A stretch of DNA of 64,000 nucleotides from Lumbricus rubellus (taxonomy: Eukaryota; Annelida; Clitellata; Crassiclitellata; Lumbricidae), in NCBI GenBank assembly GCA_945859605.1, contig OX243825.1, forward strand, positions 770,326 to 834,325, given 5' to 3'. A program made the translations under genes and the position numbers. Every line of letters begins with the position of its first letter. Position 1 is the first letter of the stretch. This document shows positions 10,376 through 21,732 of this stretch, in pieces. The notes under the pieces were generated by a model. That model did no database searches, had not been told where the DNA came from, and saw only the letters and a program-made list of their open reading frames with translations.

Positions 10376-11270
10376 AACATGTAAAGACGATTATTATACA
10401 ACATCAGTCAGCAGAACACGGCTGTTAAATGGTCCTCATAGGCGCCATGCATTGCATGCAAGGGTGCATGGGTGTGTGTTACCACCGAGTCCATCCATCC
10501 ATCCTTCCATCCATCCATCCATCCTTCCATCCATCCACTGAACACCTGCCGGGCAGTAGCTTAATTATCCCTTGAGGTTCCATCGCTGGCCCGTTACTCT
10601 GCCTCTGACGACCCAATTACATTGTCTGGATTGGGCGCGTTCTCTGATCTTCTTCCTCCTCGAGTCCATTAAATAATTGTGTTCTAGTTTCTAATTAGCG
10701 ATCAACTAAAAACGAGGCCATATCTCTCTCTCGAGCTCTATATAGCACACGCGTATAGATACATGTCTTGCACGTGTCTGTAATTGTAATCGTAATCGTA
10801 ATCGTGAATTGTACATTCCTAATTTGCACTGTAAAAAGAGCACCAGCTTATTCACCAGCTCTACATCGTAAGCTTATCAGATGGGTTATTCGGTGGTTAT
10901 GGTCCTAATCTATGGCGCTGCATAGAAAGCGACCGACAGGCAGGCAGACAGACAGAGGGAGATAGGTTGAGATAGCGGAAGAGACAGAGGTATTCAGACA
11001 GAGACAGACAGACAGAGAGACAGAGAGCGAGTGACACAGAGAGGGATAGAGAGCGAGACCCTACACTGAAACGAACGATGGCTATAAAATAATACGGTTG
11101 GGGAGGTGAAGAAGTCAAAAGTTCAACATTCAACCAAAAAGAATAATTATTCATAAAATTTGTGTTGCCCAATCCTCTTCGATTCGAGTTCAATCCTTTG
11201 TCTTTTATTGCAGGACTCAATAACATCAAACAGGCGATCTCGCCTTGCCCGAATAATATAATCATGGAAA
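10376..11270. other. No gene; short microsatellites
   Basis: Includes (TCCA)n at 10493-10540, an interrupted GACAGA tract at 10930-11060 and otherwise unremarkable AT-rich DNA. No supported coding frame. Confidence 0.6.
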
Positions 11271-11272
11271 TA

Positions 11273-11518
11273 GCCGCGCGGCGTGGTGTAGTGGTGGATT
11301 CGGTGCCTTGGAGCCGGAGGATTCCAGGTTCGAATCCACCTCAAGTCGCCGCGTAGAGAGCGTGAGCAAGTCCTTCACTCGCAATTGTTAGTGCGCTTCG
11401 GCATGAAACTCTGAGGCAGTGTCCGCGCTGTATTAGGGAGCGCCTCAGAGTAGCAGGCTTGATTAATTGGTCGATAGGCCTATACAAAATACGAGAAATA
11501 AATATCGGTAAATAACAT
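11273..11518 (+). mobile_element. tRNA-derived SINE, family 1, plus copy
   Basis: RNA polymerase III box A TGGTGTAGTGG is at 11284-11294 and box B GGTTCGAATCC at 11327-11337, with a tRNA-like head starting near 11273. The body continues through 'gagcaagtccttcactcgc' to a 3' part with GGGAGCGCCTCAGAGTAG, and it ends in an AAATAA-rich tail. The acceptor stem is not preserved as a cloverleaf, so this is a SINE and not a tRNA gene. Confidence 0.9.
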
Positions 11519-12030
11519 GAATGGAGTCAGTTTTTATGTGGTCACTGTTCGGCTTTAGTGTTACCTTATGATATGGTCACAATGTGGACATGCTCGCAGA
11601 ACGCCGATGTTGTCATCTTGCAACGCTCGTAAATAAGTCGGTGCCCCGCTTATCTTTTTTTCAACACACAAAACTATGATTTATTTTATGGTCGTACGCT
11701 TCCAATGAAATGCGTTCAAATAAGATGGCTCCACCTAGCGAACTGCGCTGTTGGTCGTGCTGCCCAATCCTCTTCATAGTTCCTACTCAGTCGGTAGGAG
11801 GCAGATTCAATTGGCTGTCAATGGACTAAGGCTGAAGAAAAGAAAAATAATGGTGGCAGGGCTTTTTTAACGTGCAGTTTGTTACGAGTTGTCTAAGGAG
11901 AAAGTCATAAACTAGGCCCCAGGTTGCAACAAAATAGTATTTATTGAGTATAATAAGCAATTTACAGGCAAAAAGCACTTAGCCTAACTAAGTACTATTT
12001 ATTTAGAGTCATACCTTTACATGCAGCACG
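11519..12030. other. No gene seen
   Basis: AT-rich DNA. The segment near 11852-11880 ('cagggcttttttaacgtgc') is an inverted match to the end of repeat family R at 8315-8335, so this is probably decayed repeat. Confidence 0.5.
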
Positions 12031-12280
12031 TAGAAACACCAAGCAGGCGAGCGACACGACCAAACGGACGACGGGTCCGAAACGAACATCCCAGCAAGGA
12101 ACAAACAACGAGGTCGAACAACAAACGGCGTCCAGCGGACCACCAAGCGAACCAAACGGTGTCCTCACACACCAAACGACCAAACGACCACCAGGTCCAA
12201 AAGAAAGCACGCGGTGCCCCTCACGACAAACGGTGTCCTTCCGAAAGCAAACTGTGCCCTCCTTATCAAACGATCTAGTC
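12031..12280 (+). repeat. Irregular CAAACG-motif repeats
   Basis: The words CCAAACGAC, CAAACGGTGTCC and CAAACGGCGTCC recur at irregular spacing, giving an A/C-rich patch unlike the surrounding DNA. The open frames (85 and 112 codons on opposite strands) reflect few stops in this composition and are not recognisable as proteins. Confidence 0.55.
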
Positions 12281-12434
12281 GTATTTATAATCGTCACTGT
12301 CAAGTCGTCCAAAGTTCTAGCGCGAACTGCCACTCCTTTAAACGCACAGCAAACGCACAGCTGGTCAAGTCATGTCTATAGTAAGAGCAGCAGCATAAAG
12401 TGTTAGATACACAAGATATCTAACAAGTTGTACA

Positions 12435-12640
12435 CAGAATGTGCTGTCTTAAATAGATTTGTGCAGTTGTAGATTGTAGAAGCACTTCTGTACAGTTAAA
12501 CTAACAAAAACAGTCATTGTCCTCCGATTGTAAATAATTTACCATGGAGGATGGGAAGGAAAAGAAGGAGTTGTGCAGTTCTAAAAATTCTTTTAAAACA
12601 GCCCTGAATGGTGTTGCGTGATGAATGCACTTTAATATAG
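12435..12640 (-). repeat. Dispersed repeat family R, minus copy
   Basis: Inverse copy of 8150-8335. The minus strand frame reads FRAVLKEFLELHNSFFSF and continues PSSMVNYLQSED without an early stop, so it is the better-preserved member. It looks like the C-terminal end of a LINE reverse-transcriptase ORF, but the call is tentative. Confidence 0.7.
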
Positions 12641-13339
12641 ATGAACCTGTTCGCAGCTATAGTTTGTCTTCTTGTAAGGACAATAGCAGCCGCACAGACA
12701 GAATTACGGACAATTTTTTAGGACACGTGTGATTTTACCTATAGTGCTTTAAGCTGTTTCGCGATATTTACGACAGCCGAAAGACCTTTGTGAGCTTATA
12801 GGCCTGACAATTCTTTTGTTTGAAATAATCCATCATAATCTTAGAATTTTCACAGCGCTTAACATTCGAGTGCCCAAGGTATTTTTTGGTACACGAAGGC
12901 CCAAGGGGCATGGGCGGAGTTTATCAGGGGCTAGGGGGGGCTAAGCCCCCCAAGAATCCACCGACTTGACCATGCATCAATAAGGACTTCTAAGGGGAAA
13001 AAATGGTACATTTGTTGAGGCAACAAAATAGCAAAAGGTCTAGACAGTGAGCTGCTGGCCACCAGCTCCCCTTCCTACATCAAGACTGTGAAAACGAAGT
13101 CTGGCAATCTGTAGCAGAACCGTAGTATAATTCGTTTAATGCGCAAAAAAAAACAGGTTGGCAGAGTGCATCCTCAGATATTGAGACAAACAAAAAGGCA
13201 GAAGGAGAAATTAGTAATTAGTAGGCTATGATATATTATATCACATTGCTACCGTAGGCCTATTGTGACCTTGAGGTGAAGTTCTAAGCATTTTTCATGG
13301 AAGTTCAAAGTTGTGCAATTGTTCTCTGAAGTTTGGCCG

Positions 13340-13775
13340 AGTCTCTGAGTACATGCGGGATGTACTCCACTGGCTCCCTTACCCACAGCGCATTACATAC
13401 AGAATTTCCGTCTTGGTCTAGCGCTGCTTTGAGGGTTTGGCCCCTTTATACTTGCAGGAGCTCTGTTGCTCAACCACGCATGTTCAACGCCGCTGCTCTC
13501 TCCGATCAGCTGCGCAAGCGGCACTTATTGTTCCACGCTCACGGACTGCAATCAGGCAGCGCCGTGCTTTCTCCGTGGCTGGCCCTGCGACCTGGAATGA
13601 GCTCCCTGTTATCCTTCGTCAAATACCTATTAGCCTTTCTACTTCTACTTCATTTCTTTCTCTTCTCAAGACTGTCTTATTCGACCGGGGTTGGACTGGG
13701 AGCGCCCCTGAGTAGTAACCTTGAAGGAGCGCTATATCAAATTCTCAGTAAATAAATAAATAAAATAAATGAGAC
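13340..13775 (+). pseudogene. 5'-truncated LINE (L2/CR1-like), ORF2 C-terminus and 3' tail
   Basis: The frame from about 13344 reads MRDVLHWLPYPQRITYRISV, then a stop at 13419-13421 where related elements have Tyr, then RCFEGLAPLYLQEL and later RRAFSVAGPATWNELPV. This is the characteristic end of the reverse-transcriptase ORF in L2/CR1-type LINEs (VLHWLP...GLAPPYLQEL...FSVAGPATWNSLP). The frame ends near 13718. The tail has GGGAGCGCCCCTGAGTAG, then an (AAAT)n run. One internal stop and the missing 5' part make it inactive. Confidence 0.9.
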
Positions 13776-13799
13776 CTGGCCCGCAAATTGTGATCGTTT

Positions 13800-15325
13800 A
13801 AGTTAAATCAACGTTTCTCGGGTGTCAAAGGTCATCGTTTTGATTCCAGAATTATCAACGATTTTCGGGTGTTTAAGGTAATCATTTTGATTTTAGTATT
13901 ATCAACGATCTTCGGGTGTCTATGAACATCATTTTGATTCCAGTATTATCAACAATTTCCAGGTGTTTAAGGACATCATTCTTGATTTTAGTATTATCAA
14001 CGATTTCGGGTGTCTAAGGTCATTAATTTGACTCCAGCAATGTCAACGATTTTCGGGTGTTCCAAGAACAACATTTTTATTTTAGTTTTATCTACAATTT
14101 CGGGTGTCCAAGGCCATCATTTCATTTCAATATGATTAACGATTTTTGGGTGTCTAAAAACATCATTTTGATTCCAGTATTATCAACAGTTTCCGGGTGT
14201 TTAAGGACATCATTTTGATTTCATTATTATCAACAATTTTGGGTGTCTAAGGCCATTATTTTCATTCCAGTAATGTCAACGATTTTCGGGTGTCTAAGAA
14301 TATCATTTTGATTGCAGTATTATCAACGATTTCGGGTGTCTAAGGCCATTATTTTGATTTCAATTGTATCAACGATTTTTGGGTGTCTAAGATCATCATT
14401 TTGATTGCAGTATTATCAACAATTTCGGGTGTCTAAGGCCATTATTTTGATTCCTGTATTATCAACAATTTTCGGGTGTCTAAGAACAACATTTTATTTT
14501 AGTATTTCCAACGATTTCTGGTGTCTTATGCCATTTTTTTATTTCAGTATTATCAACGATTTACGGGTGTCTAAGAACATCATTTTGAATCCAGTATTAT
14601 CAACAATTTCCGAGTGTTTAAGGACATCATTTTGATTTTAGTATTATCAATGATTTCGGGTGTCTAAAGCCATTATTTTGATTCCAATAATGTTAACCAT
14701 TTTCGGGTTTCTAAGAGCATCATTTTGATTTTGGTATTATCAACGATTTCGAGTGCCTAAGGCCATTTTTTGATTCTAGTATTATTAACGATTTCGGGTG
14801 TTTAAGGCCATTATTTTTATTTCAGCATTATCAACGATTTTCGGGTGTCTAAGATCATCATTTTGATTCCAGCATTATCAACAATTTCCGTGTGTTGAAG
14901 GATATCATTTTTATTTTAGTATTATCAACGATTTCGGGTGTCTAAGTCCATTATTTTGGTTCCAATAATGTTAACCATTTTCGGGTGTCTAAGAACATAA
15001 TTTTGATTTTGGTATTATCAACAATTTCCAAGTGTTTAAGGACATCATTTTGATTTTTGTATTATCAAACATAACCGACAACATAGCCGACTGGTGCGGA
15101 GCGCCGATACAAGACCTGACACACGCGGCCCTGGAAAGACAAAAATGGCGAGGAACAATGAGGATGGCAGCGGGCACCTACGGGCACTGGTCCCTTGGTT
15201 CTTGATGATGATGATGATGATGATGAAGGCCATTATTTTGATTCCTGTATTATTAACGATTTCGGGTGTTTAAGGCCATTATTTTGATTCCAGTATTATC
15301 AATGATTTTCGGGTGTCAAAGCGCC
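13800..15325 (+). repeat. ~49-bp minisatellite array
   Basis: Roughly 30 diverged units of about 46-50 bases. Each has three conserved words: CATTTTGATTCCAGTATTAT, CAACGATTTTCGGGTGTCTA and AAGGCCATTA. Units differ by substitutions and one- to three-base indels (TTTCGGG, TTTTCGGG, TTTCCGGG), so the array is old. It lies wholly inside the hAT-like element and is interrupted at 15068-15227 by a LINE remnant. Confidence 0.93.
15068..15227 (+). pseudogene. Second LINE 3' fragment inserted in the minisatellite
   Basis: One open frame reads DNIADWCGAPIQDLTHAALE, then RQKWRGTMRMAAGTYGHWSL and ends GS-stop (15203-15205), followed at once by a (TGA)n tail to about 15227. This WC-x-RQKWR ending before a short-repeat tail is typical of RTE/Nimb-type non-LTR ORF2 C-termini. 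The minisatellite resumes immediately after with AAGGCCATTATTTTG. No clear target duplication was found. Confidence 0.75.
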
Positions 15326-15447
15326 TCTCGGCGCTTCGCGTTTGGCGAACGTCTTCTGCCGCTCGGTGGTATACCCAAACCCACAGAGGGAATATATGTT
15401 TTAGCCCTCCCCCCCCCCCCAAGAGCTGACACCAAACTCCGCCCATG

Positions 15448-16240
15448 TTGATTACTATTATTAATACACATTTGATTCAAAACTTTTACATACAGAAATT
15501 CTAAAACAGGTTAATATAAGATATAATTTTCCTTATACAAGAGCAAATATGACAAACAATATTTCAGTACAATCAATGGCATGACATTCAATATTAACAA
15601 CAGCAATACACACATTGATGATTATGAATATATTATTTCCACATAAATGATATATTTTTTTATCATATTTTCTCACAGTAAACAACTGTGTTTAAAAATT
15701 TAAACTATTGATTCATCATATTCTTGATAACCAACCATCATATGAATTTTAAAATAAAATAATATAAATTAGACACATACACCTTCAAAAACAAAGCAGA
15801 GTTTCCCAGCCCATGAGCTACGAAATCAAATTTAAAAATAAATTGATTAATACACAATGTATAAACTTCTTACATGGTCCAAGAAATAGTATGGTTTTAT
15901 ATGAAATTTCAATTAAATTTCGATCACTAAAAAAGGTGTTTACGAAAAATAGTCTTTTTGTGAGATTTTAATAAACTCTATGACTAAAAATGGTGTTTAC
16001 GGAAAATATTATGTTTATTTTTATGAGATGTTAATTAAACTCGATGACTAAAAAAGGTGTGTCCACAGAAATAGTATGGTTTTTATGAAATAGTATTTTT
16101 TATGAGATTTTAATAAACTCTATGACTAAAAAGGTGCTTCCGCAAAAATGTATAGTTTTTATAATTCAACTAGATGACTAATAAAGGTGTAGAAATAGGT
16201 TGGTTTTATTAGAATTCAACTCGATGACTAAAAAAGTCAT
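15448..16240. repeat. AT-rich part of the hAT-like element with ~65-bp repeats
   Basis: From about 15890, units share GATGACTAAAAAAGGTGT, AATAGTATGGTTTT and GAGATTTTAATAAACTC, with one copy every 60-90 bases. The preceding part (15448-15890) is plain AT-rich sequence. No coding frame. Confidence 0.7.
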
Positions 16241-17126
16241 CAACCTTTGGGCTGGGGACAAATTTTTTTTAGCCCCCCCAAGAATGGAAACCAAACTCCG
16301 CCCATGCCAAGGGGGGGGTCCGCGCGGACCCCAGCGTTTTATGTTAATGTCTTGAGAAGGGATTGGAATATCGTCACAGAATTTAGTTCTATGTGATCCC
16401 AAATGAATTTCCAATCGATTGGTGTATCTTATATGACAATAACATCACCTGGTGTTAAATAATAGTGTAAAATCTCGTGATACACATTTTACGCTTGCTT
16501 GCGTTATTGACCAAAGGAAGCCCAGCGTTTTCACGCCAATATCTTGAGAAGGGATTGGAATATCGTTATAGAATTTATTTCAATGTAATCCCAAATGAAT
16601 TTGCAATCGATTGATGTATCCCATAGCACAATAACACCACCTGGTGTAAACTAATAGTGTAAAAATCTCGTAATACATATGTTATGCTTGCATGTTTGAG
16701 TTATTCATCGAAGGAAAGCCTATACGTCCGGCGCGGACCCCAGCGTGTTCATGATAATATCTTGGGAAGGGATTGGAATATCGTTATATAATTTAGTTGT
16801 AAGTAATCCCAACTAAATTTGCAATCGATTGATATATATTATATCACAATAGCACCACCTGGTATAAAATAATAGTTCTTGACCAGTAACCATGCGCTTG
16901 TATGAATATCAGCCGCATATCATGGGGTACCCTTAGTATATGCTGTGGTTGTGGGGTGCAGGGTCGGACAATACTCACGCAAAATATACCATTCTATGCC
17001 CAAATGGTTGCTCTAGGAATACCTAAAAGCATTTCTGCAGATCCCTAGCCTTTAAAAAGTTATCCGGGAAAACCAGGCCTGGGGTCCGGTCGGACCCCCC
17101 CCCCCCCTTGGGCACTGGAGGGTTAA

Positions 17127-18970
17127 AACAGCAAAATCCCTGGAACTATTCCTTTTAAAAGAAACGAATAAAACCATTTGCTACATTTTTCTCAAAATAT
17201 TCATATTCAGCAAGAATTCGGGATATCCTAACCTAACCCTACATTTGAAAGCTGGTTGTACTGAAAATCGTGTCACCATTAGGCTACACCTGGCGAATAA
17301 TGAGACGATTCCAATTATAGTCATCGTTTTTGTTGCAAAGATAAATCTTTGTAACCAGCGCCCTCTAGCGAATTCATCGCAACTCTAATTAGCAATAGTC
17401 GCAAAACACAAGGATTAAGCCTGCTGCTAAACCATGATTACCCTTTCAGTCCTGGAGTCATTTACATTCTATCTGTTGATCTTTAACCCAGGGCGAGAAT
17501 TTCCGGGGAGTAGGGGTTTCAACCTTCCAGTCTTTCTGAGATCTCCATCGTAAAGGCGATCTGCTTTTCACACCATCCCCAATTCCAAGTGGAATAGTCC
17601 CAGTTATTTTTCCACAATTCTCACACTGCTTTGGCCATGCCATATGCAGCTATGCTGCTCTTGGATCTAGACCTGGATTGCGGTCATCTTTTATTTTGTA
17701 ATCAAAAGAGTTAATCTACAATTTGGACACAGAATACTTTTTTAAAAAAAAGTTACTCATCTGAAAGATCATTACTGTCTGTCTAATTCTTTTAACCTTT
17801 TGCTCACCTCTAAGATGCGCTTAAATTAATTGTGTTTCCACAATAACACCTAAAACTCAGATCTGATCTAAATGCCATGGGATTGATTGATCACTAGGCC
17901 TAGGCCTGCATTCTAACGCCTCCTTCGAATTTATTATAGGCCTACGCTGTGTTACGGCGCGTAATGGAAGCTGGTTTGCAGGCCATTGTGCAAGAATGCA
18001 AGTCAACCGATACTAAAATTTGTCCAGTAAAAAATCCAACAGAGAAATTTGCTCATTACAAGAAAATGATGTTTGAATGCCAAAGTATAAATTGATTATC
18101 GAAAACACTAGGCTACCAGAAAATAAAAGCGCTTCAAGAATTATTTATCATCAGATCGATTTCTAGGACGAAATAGTTTATGGTCGGGGGACGGAAACAG
18201 CAACTTTGTATGAAACGAACTCGATTCAGGTCAGAATTTACTCTTTTAACCGTTATTAAGTTCTAGTTTTATTTAAAATAATAATTAATTAACGCAGTAA
18301 GGTATTTACAACGATTTGAATGATCAATTGCAAATCGCAATTACTTAGAATGCTCCATTACCTAAAATACTCTATTTTGACCTTTCCTGTTGAATATTCA
18401 TTACAGTGGTTCGCTTCGTTAACGAATATTCATTAATGTTAACTTTATTACTCATTTGTCTACGATTACAAAACCCCTAAGTTGTCGATTTTAAACTATT
18501 CTCCTGTGTATGTATTTAGCTGATAATTGATGTAGCGCTGAGAAAAATCATCAAATTGCGTAAGCGTTTAATTAGCGCGTGAGTGTTGTACTGTAAGCCT
18601 AACGTGTGCTTTATGGATGAAATAGACTCTAGAATCTAGATAATAATTAAAGTGTTCCAGTGTACGAGAAAGCTGCAAGGCATCATTTAAGCATTTTAGA
18701 AATAGCAAAGAGATGGATTGTACTTATAAGGCAGATATGATAATGATAGGTTAATTGGACTAAAGCAGAAGCAGTCTTCTTAGATAATCATGAGAACCAG
18801 TAGTTTAAATAATAATTATTATACTGTGTATGCACATCTAGACTTGTTTAGTCTTGGTATATACGAGTATGATTGCCAGTCCTCTCCATGGCAGGATGAT
18901 CTTCCCACTTACAGTGTAAATGGTTAAGTGATATTATTTCCCTATGTCCTATGTTTGTATGTCCACTTGT
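17127..18970. other. No gene seen
   Basis: AT-rich single-copy-looking DNA. The only minus-strand frame of note (61 codons at 17458-17643) is not recognisable. No transposon ends or microsatellites of note. Confidence 0.6.
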
Positions 18971-19170
18971 TATAGCACCCCTTCAATCTCTCTACTCAGA
19001 GGCGCTTCCGATTACAGCATGGACACTGAATCAGAGTTTTGCACCGAAGCGCTAAGCAATTGCGAGTGAAGAACTTGTTAAAGGTCTCTATGCGGCGGCT
19101 TGATGTGGATTCGAACCTGCAGCCCTTCAGCTGCAAGGCTGCGAACACACCCACTTCACCCCAGAGCCCC
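18971..19170 (-). mobile_element. tRNA-derived SINE, family 1, minus copy
   Basis: The minus strand has a box A-like GGTGAAGTGGG, a perfect box B GGTTCGAATCC, then 'caagttcttcactcgcaatt' and a 3' end GGAAGCGCCTCTGAGTAG with GATTGAAGGGGTGCTATA. The 3' part matches the LINE tail at 13690-13745 better than the other SINE copies do. Confidence 0.88.
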
Positions 19171-19245
19171 GCTGGTGGGATATGAACCCCAGTCCAGAAT
19201 GCTAAGCTGGGTACCCACAGATATTTATGCAGGACCATTGGTTAA

Positions 19246-19330
19246 CCATTTCCAGCCGGGATTGTTTTGATACCTAAAATTACCTATCCTGTTATTCGGG
19301 TCACAGGTGACCCGGTCCAGCAGGAAAGGG
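19246..19330. mobile_element. Small TTAA-flanked inverted-repeat element (85 bp)
   Basis: TTAA lies on both sides (19242-19245 and 19331-19334). The ends are imperfect inverted repeats: CCATTTCCAGCCGGG on the left, and CCCTTTCCTGCTGGACCGGG read inward from the right. A small piggyBac-type MITE is likely; the size and mismatches leave doubt. Confidence 0.55.
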
Positions 19331-19887
19331 TTAAAGCCTCATGATATTATTAATTAATTAATCTAATCTAATATGTGACACAATACACGTAGAAGTATTG
19401 CATTGCACGAGGTGTATAAAAACTGTAGTTGAAAATTAATTTTATGCAACTTGGAAAATGTAGGTTTAAAATCCAACAGATTTGAAGGAATGAATGGGCT
19501 GCGATTTAGAGTGTTTGTTTTACTAATTTATGGATGGAATTGATTATGACACGACAATATTTAAACATGTAATAATTGCTGGTCAATTTAGACACATTTT
19601 GCTCACTGCCTTCCAAATGGACTCAACATGGCAGACGGTTTTTACTGGACTTCTGTCTATCTTCGATGTGTCCCTATCTGTCTGTGTGTCCCTGTCCGTC
19701 CGTCTGTACTGTTTTTGCATGCCTTGTGACTGCTTCTACGTCTATATATTCACAAGCAGTTTGCTTCATGAATAAATAACAGCAGCATACATAGTTGGGT
19801 ACATTCTACATCCATTGTTTTTTGCAACACAATGCATTATTATAATTAGTATGCATTTATTTAGCTCCACTATATCCAATGACCGGA

Positions 19888-19945
19888 TGGCGCTGAGCAT
19901 TGTGGGTGAAGGACTTGAGCCTCAAGGTCCCCACGCAGTAGACAT
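19888..19945 (-). repeat. Decayed SINE family 1 fragment
   Basis: The reverse complement contains 'gaggctcaagtccttcacccacaatgctcagcg', parallel to the body of the family-1 SINEs. Head and tail are lost. A GGAGGA-rich purine tract follows at 19950-20060. Confidence 0.5.
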
Positions 19946-20160
19946 CTTAGAGGTGGAGGAAGAGGTAGGTGAGGAGGAAGTGGAAGAGAAGAAGGAGGAG
20001 AAGGATATGGAGGAGGAGGAGGAGGAGGAGACGAAGAAGGAGGTGGAGGAGGTGGCTCGGACCGTTTACTCTGCCTGCTGCAAGACTATCACTCTGACCA
20101 ATCGGCTTACTTGTCGTCCCACAATGCAATGCAACATGAAAAATTGACGTAACTCCTTTC

Positions 20161-21720
20161 AATTTTCACAGCTATGCGTTGAAACCGGACAGCAGAAAAC
20201 ATAAGAAATGAAGAACCCCCGATGTATCATACATGTACATGACTGTGTACATACATGTACATACATACATGCAAATAAAGATACAACATATGCACGTACA
20301 AGTCACATACACGCAGACTTAAGATTGTAGATACATGGCGTATATTCACGTAAGTATGTATGTGTGTTTTTGCGTTTGTGTACGTCTGCATGGACGTGTG
20401 TGTGTTCTTTTACCCTGTGGGCTGAAGAGGGTTGGCTCCTTTTTCTTCGTACAGGCCCGTCAAGTTGCTGCTGCTGCTGCTGCTGCCGCTCCATCTGCTG
20501 GCTGCTTCCTGCATCGGGCGCGGTCAGCGGCCTTAGCCCTCCCTCCTCCAGCAGCAGCAGCAGCAGCAGCAGCTTTTACCTGTGCCGCGGTCGGGGATGG
20601 GGTGATGGGAGAGGGGCGGAGGGGGAGGTAGTGTAGGGCACTTGGGTGTACCTGTACCGTTGTACTTGAGACTCCTACCGCTGCTGCCTCGGCTGCTCTT
20701 GCTTTTGTGGAGCTGGGTGTTCTTTCTCTTGTGGTAGAATACAGATCTTGTTGAATAGGGTCCGTCTTTCTGTTGCCCCAACGAACGCTTGGCGCTATAG
20801 AAATGCTCGGTTGCGTATTGGCGTCATGACGATGCGTATCGGATTGCTCGGAGCGAGAGGCTGTTGGCTGAGCAGCAGCTAGAGGGTGAAAGAAGGAGCC
20901 GTTCCTTGGTATACGCAGTAGCAACTGTTCTCAAAGGAAGGATCACATTCTAGTAATACGTGGAATTGATTTGAAGAACTGTCTTTCTCAAGCCATCAGT
21001 GCTTTCTAAGGTGAATGCATAAATTAGCATTAATTAGTGCAGTATGATTTTATATAATTTACATGTAAATACTGATAAGTGATAATGGTATATCTTGTCT
21101 TTTGCAAGAGTTTGTATGAAGAACATGTAATAATAGTAATAATAGTACTTAATTGATATGTACCAATAATTATTTTTTGTAGATGACATATCTCGATTTA
21201 GTACCAATTACCAATTAATCCTATTAACTTGTTACTTTTAGGAGCATTTACATACTGTGTGTTTGTTTATGTTGCAGTATGTCTAATGATTTTTATTTTA
21301 TGTTCTAAAGTCATCTTTATAATTATGAGGTGTAGTTTAGTTATTTTGTCGTAATATTAATTCTATACCAGCTAACCTTATACCGTAAATGTTATTGGGG
21401 GGGGGGGGATGAGTGGAGAGATGGTGGGGGATGGATGGGAGAGGGTGATGATGATGATGACGACGATGATTATGATGATGATGATGATGATGATGTAATG
21501 CTTTTAGGCCTACACAACTGTCGCTGATGCAGTGTATGGTTTAAATCATAGATTGTTACATTTAATGCCTGATCTTCTCAAGGCCGTCGTACTATGGTCG
21601 CCAGATAATAATGGTAATAATGGACTAATCATAATCAGGTCGGTCGGTCTTTGCTAGAAGAAGGTCAGTGGCAGGTAGCAGATTCTAGCAGCACAATTTT
21701 CACTTTAAATTAATCAAGAT
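20161..21720. other. No gene; trinucleotide runs and GATGAT tract
   Basis: (GCT)n lies at 20466-20490 and (AGC)n at 20548-20572, in opposite reading sense around a GC-richer patch. Other features are a poly-G run at 21397-21408 and (GAT)n at 21446-21496. The frames over the GC patch (for example 20460-20924, minus) are Ala/Pro-rich low-complexity translations without a domain. Confidence 0.55.
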
Positions 21721-21732
21721 TATGAAACGGGT

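Larger units (their letters stand above)
12909..16306. mobile_element. hAT-like non-autonomous element (3.4 kb) carrying a minisatellite
   Basis: Inverted ends read CATGGGCGGAGTTT (12909) and AAACTCCGCCCATG-type on the right (ending 16306). An exact 8-bp direct duplication, CCAAGGGG, flanks them (12901-12908 and 16307-16314). Subterminal GGGGGGGCTAAG and its inverse are on both sides. The interior holds a LINE remnant, a long minisatellite and a second set of AT-rich repeats. An extra right-end-like terminus sits at about 15395-15447. No transposase is seen, so it was mobilised in trans if at all. Confidence 0.8.
12863..17122. mobile_element. piggyBac-like element, outer shell of a nested insertion
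   Basis: TTAA flanks both ends (12859-12862 and 17123-17126). The terminal inverted repeats share AGTGCCCAAGG, with mismatches in the outermost bases. The left end is only 46 bases long before it is interrupted by a hAT-like element (12909-16306). The element resumes at 16315. Its right body (16315-17122) holds three diverged ~200-bp repeats sharing 'gaagggattggaatatcgt', 'gcaatcgattgatgtat' and CACCTGGT, and GGTCCG/CGGACC motifs near both ends. No transposase is visible. Confidence 0.75.

Noticed and set aside
11273..11345. Possible functional tRNA gene with perfect A and B boxes
   Set aside because: The acceptor stem does not close and the sequence continues into a SINE body found at three sites.
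13800..15325. Resemblance of the regular ~49-bp units to a CRISPR array
   Set aside because: Repeats are contiguous and diverged, with no unique spacers; the DNA is animal, so this is a minisatellite.
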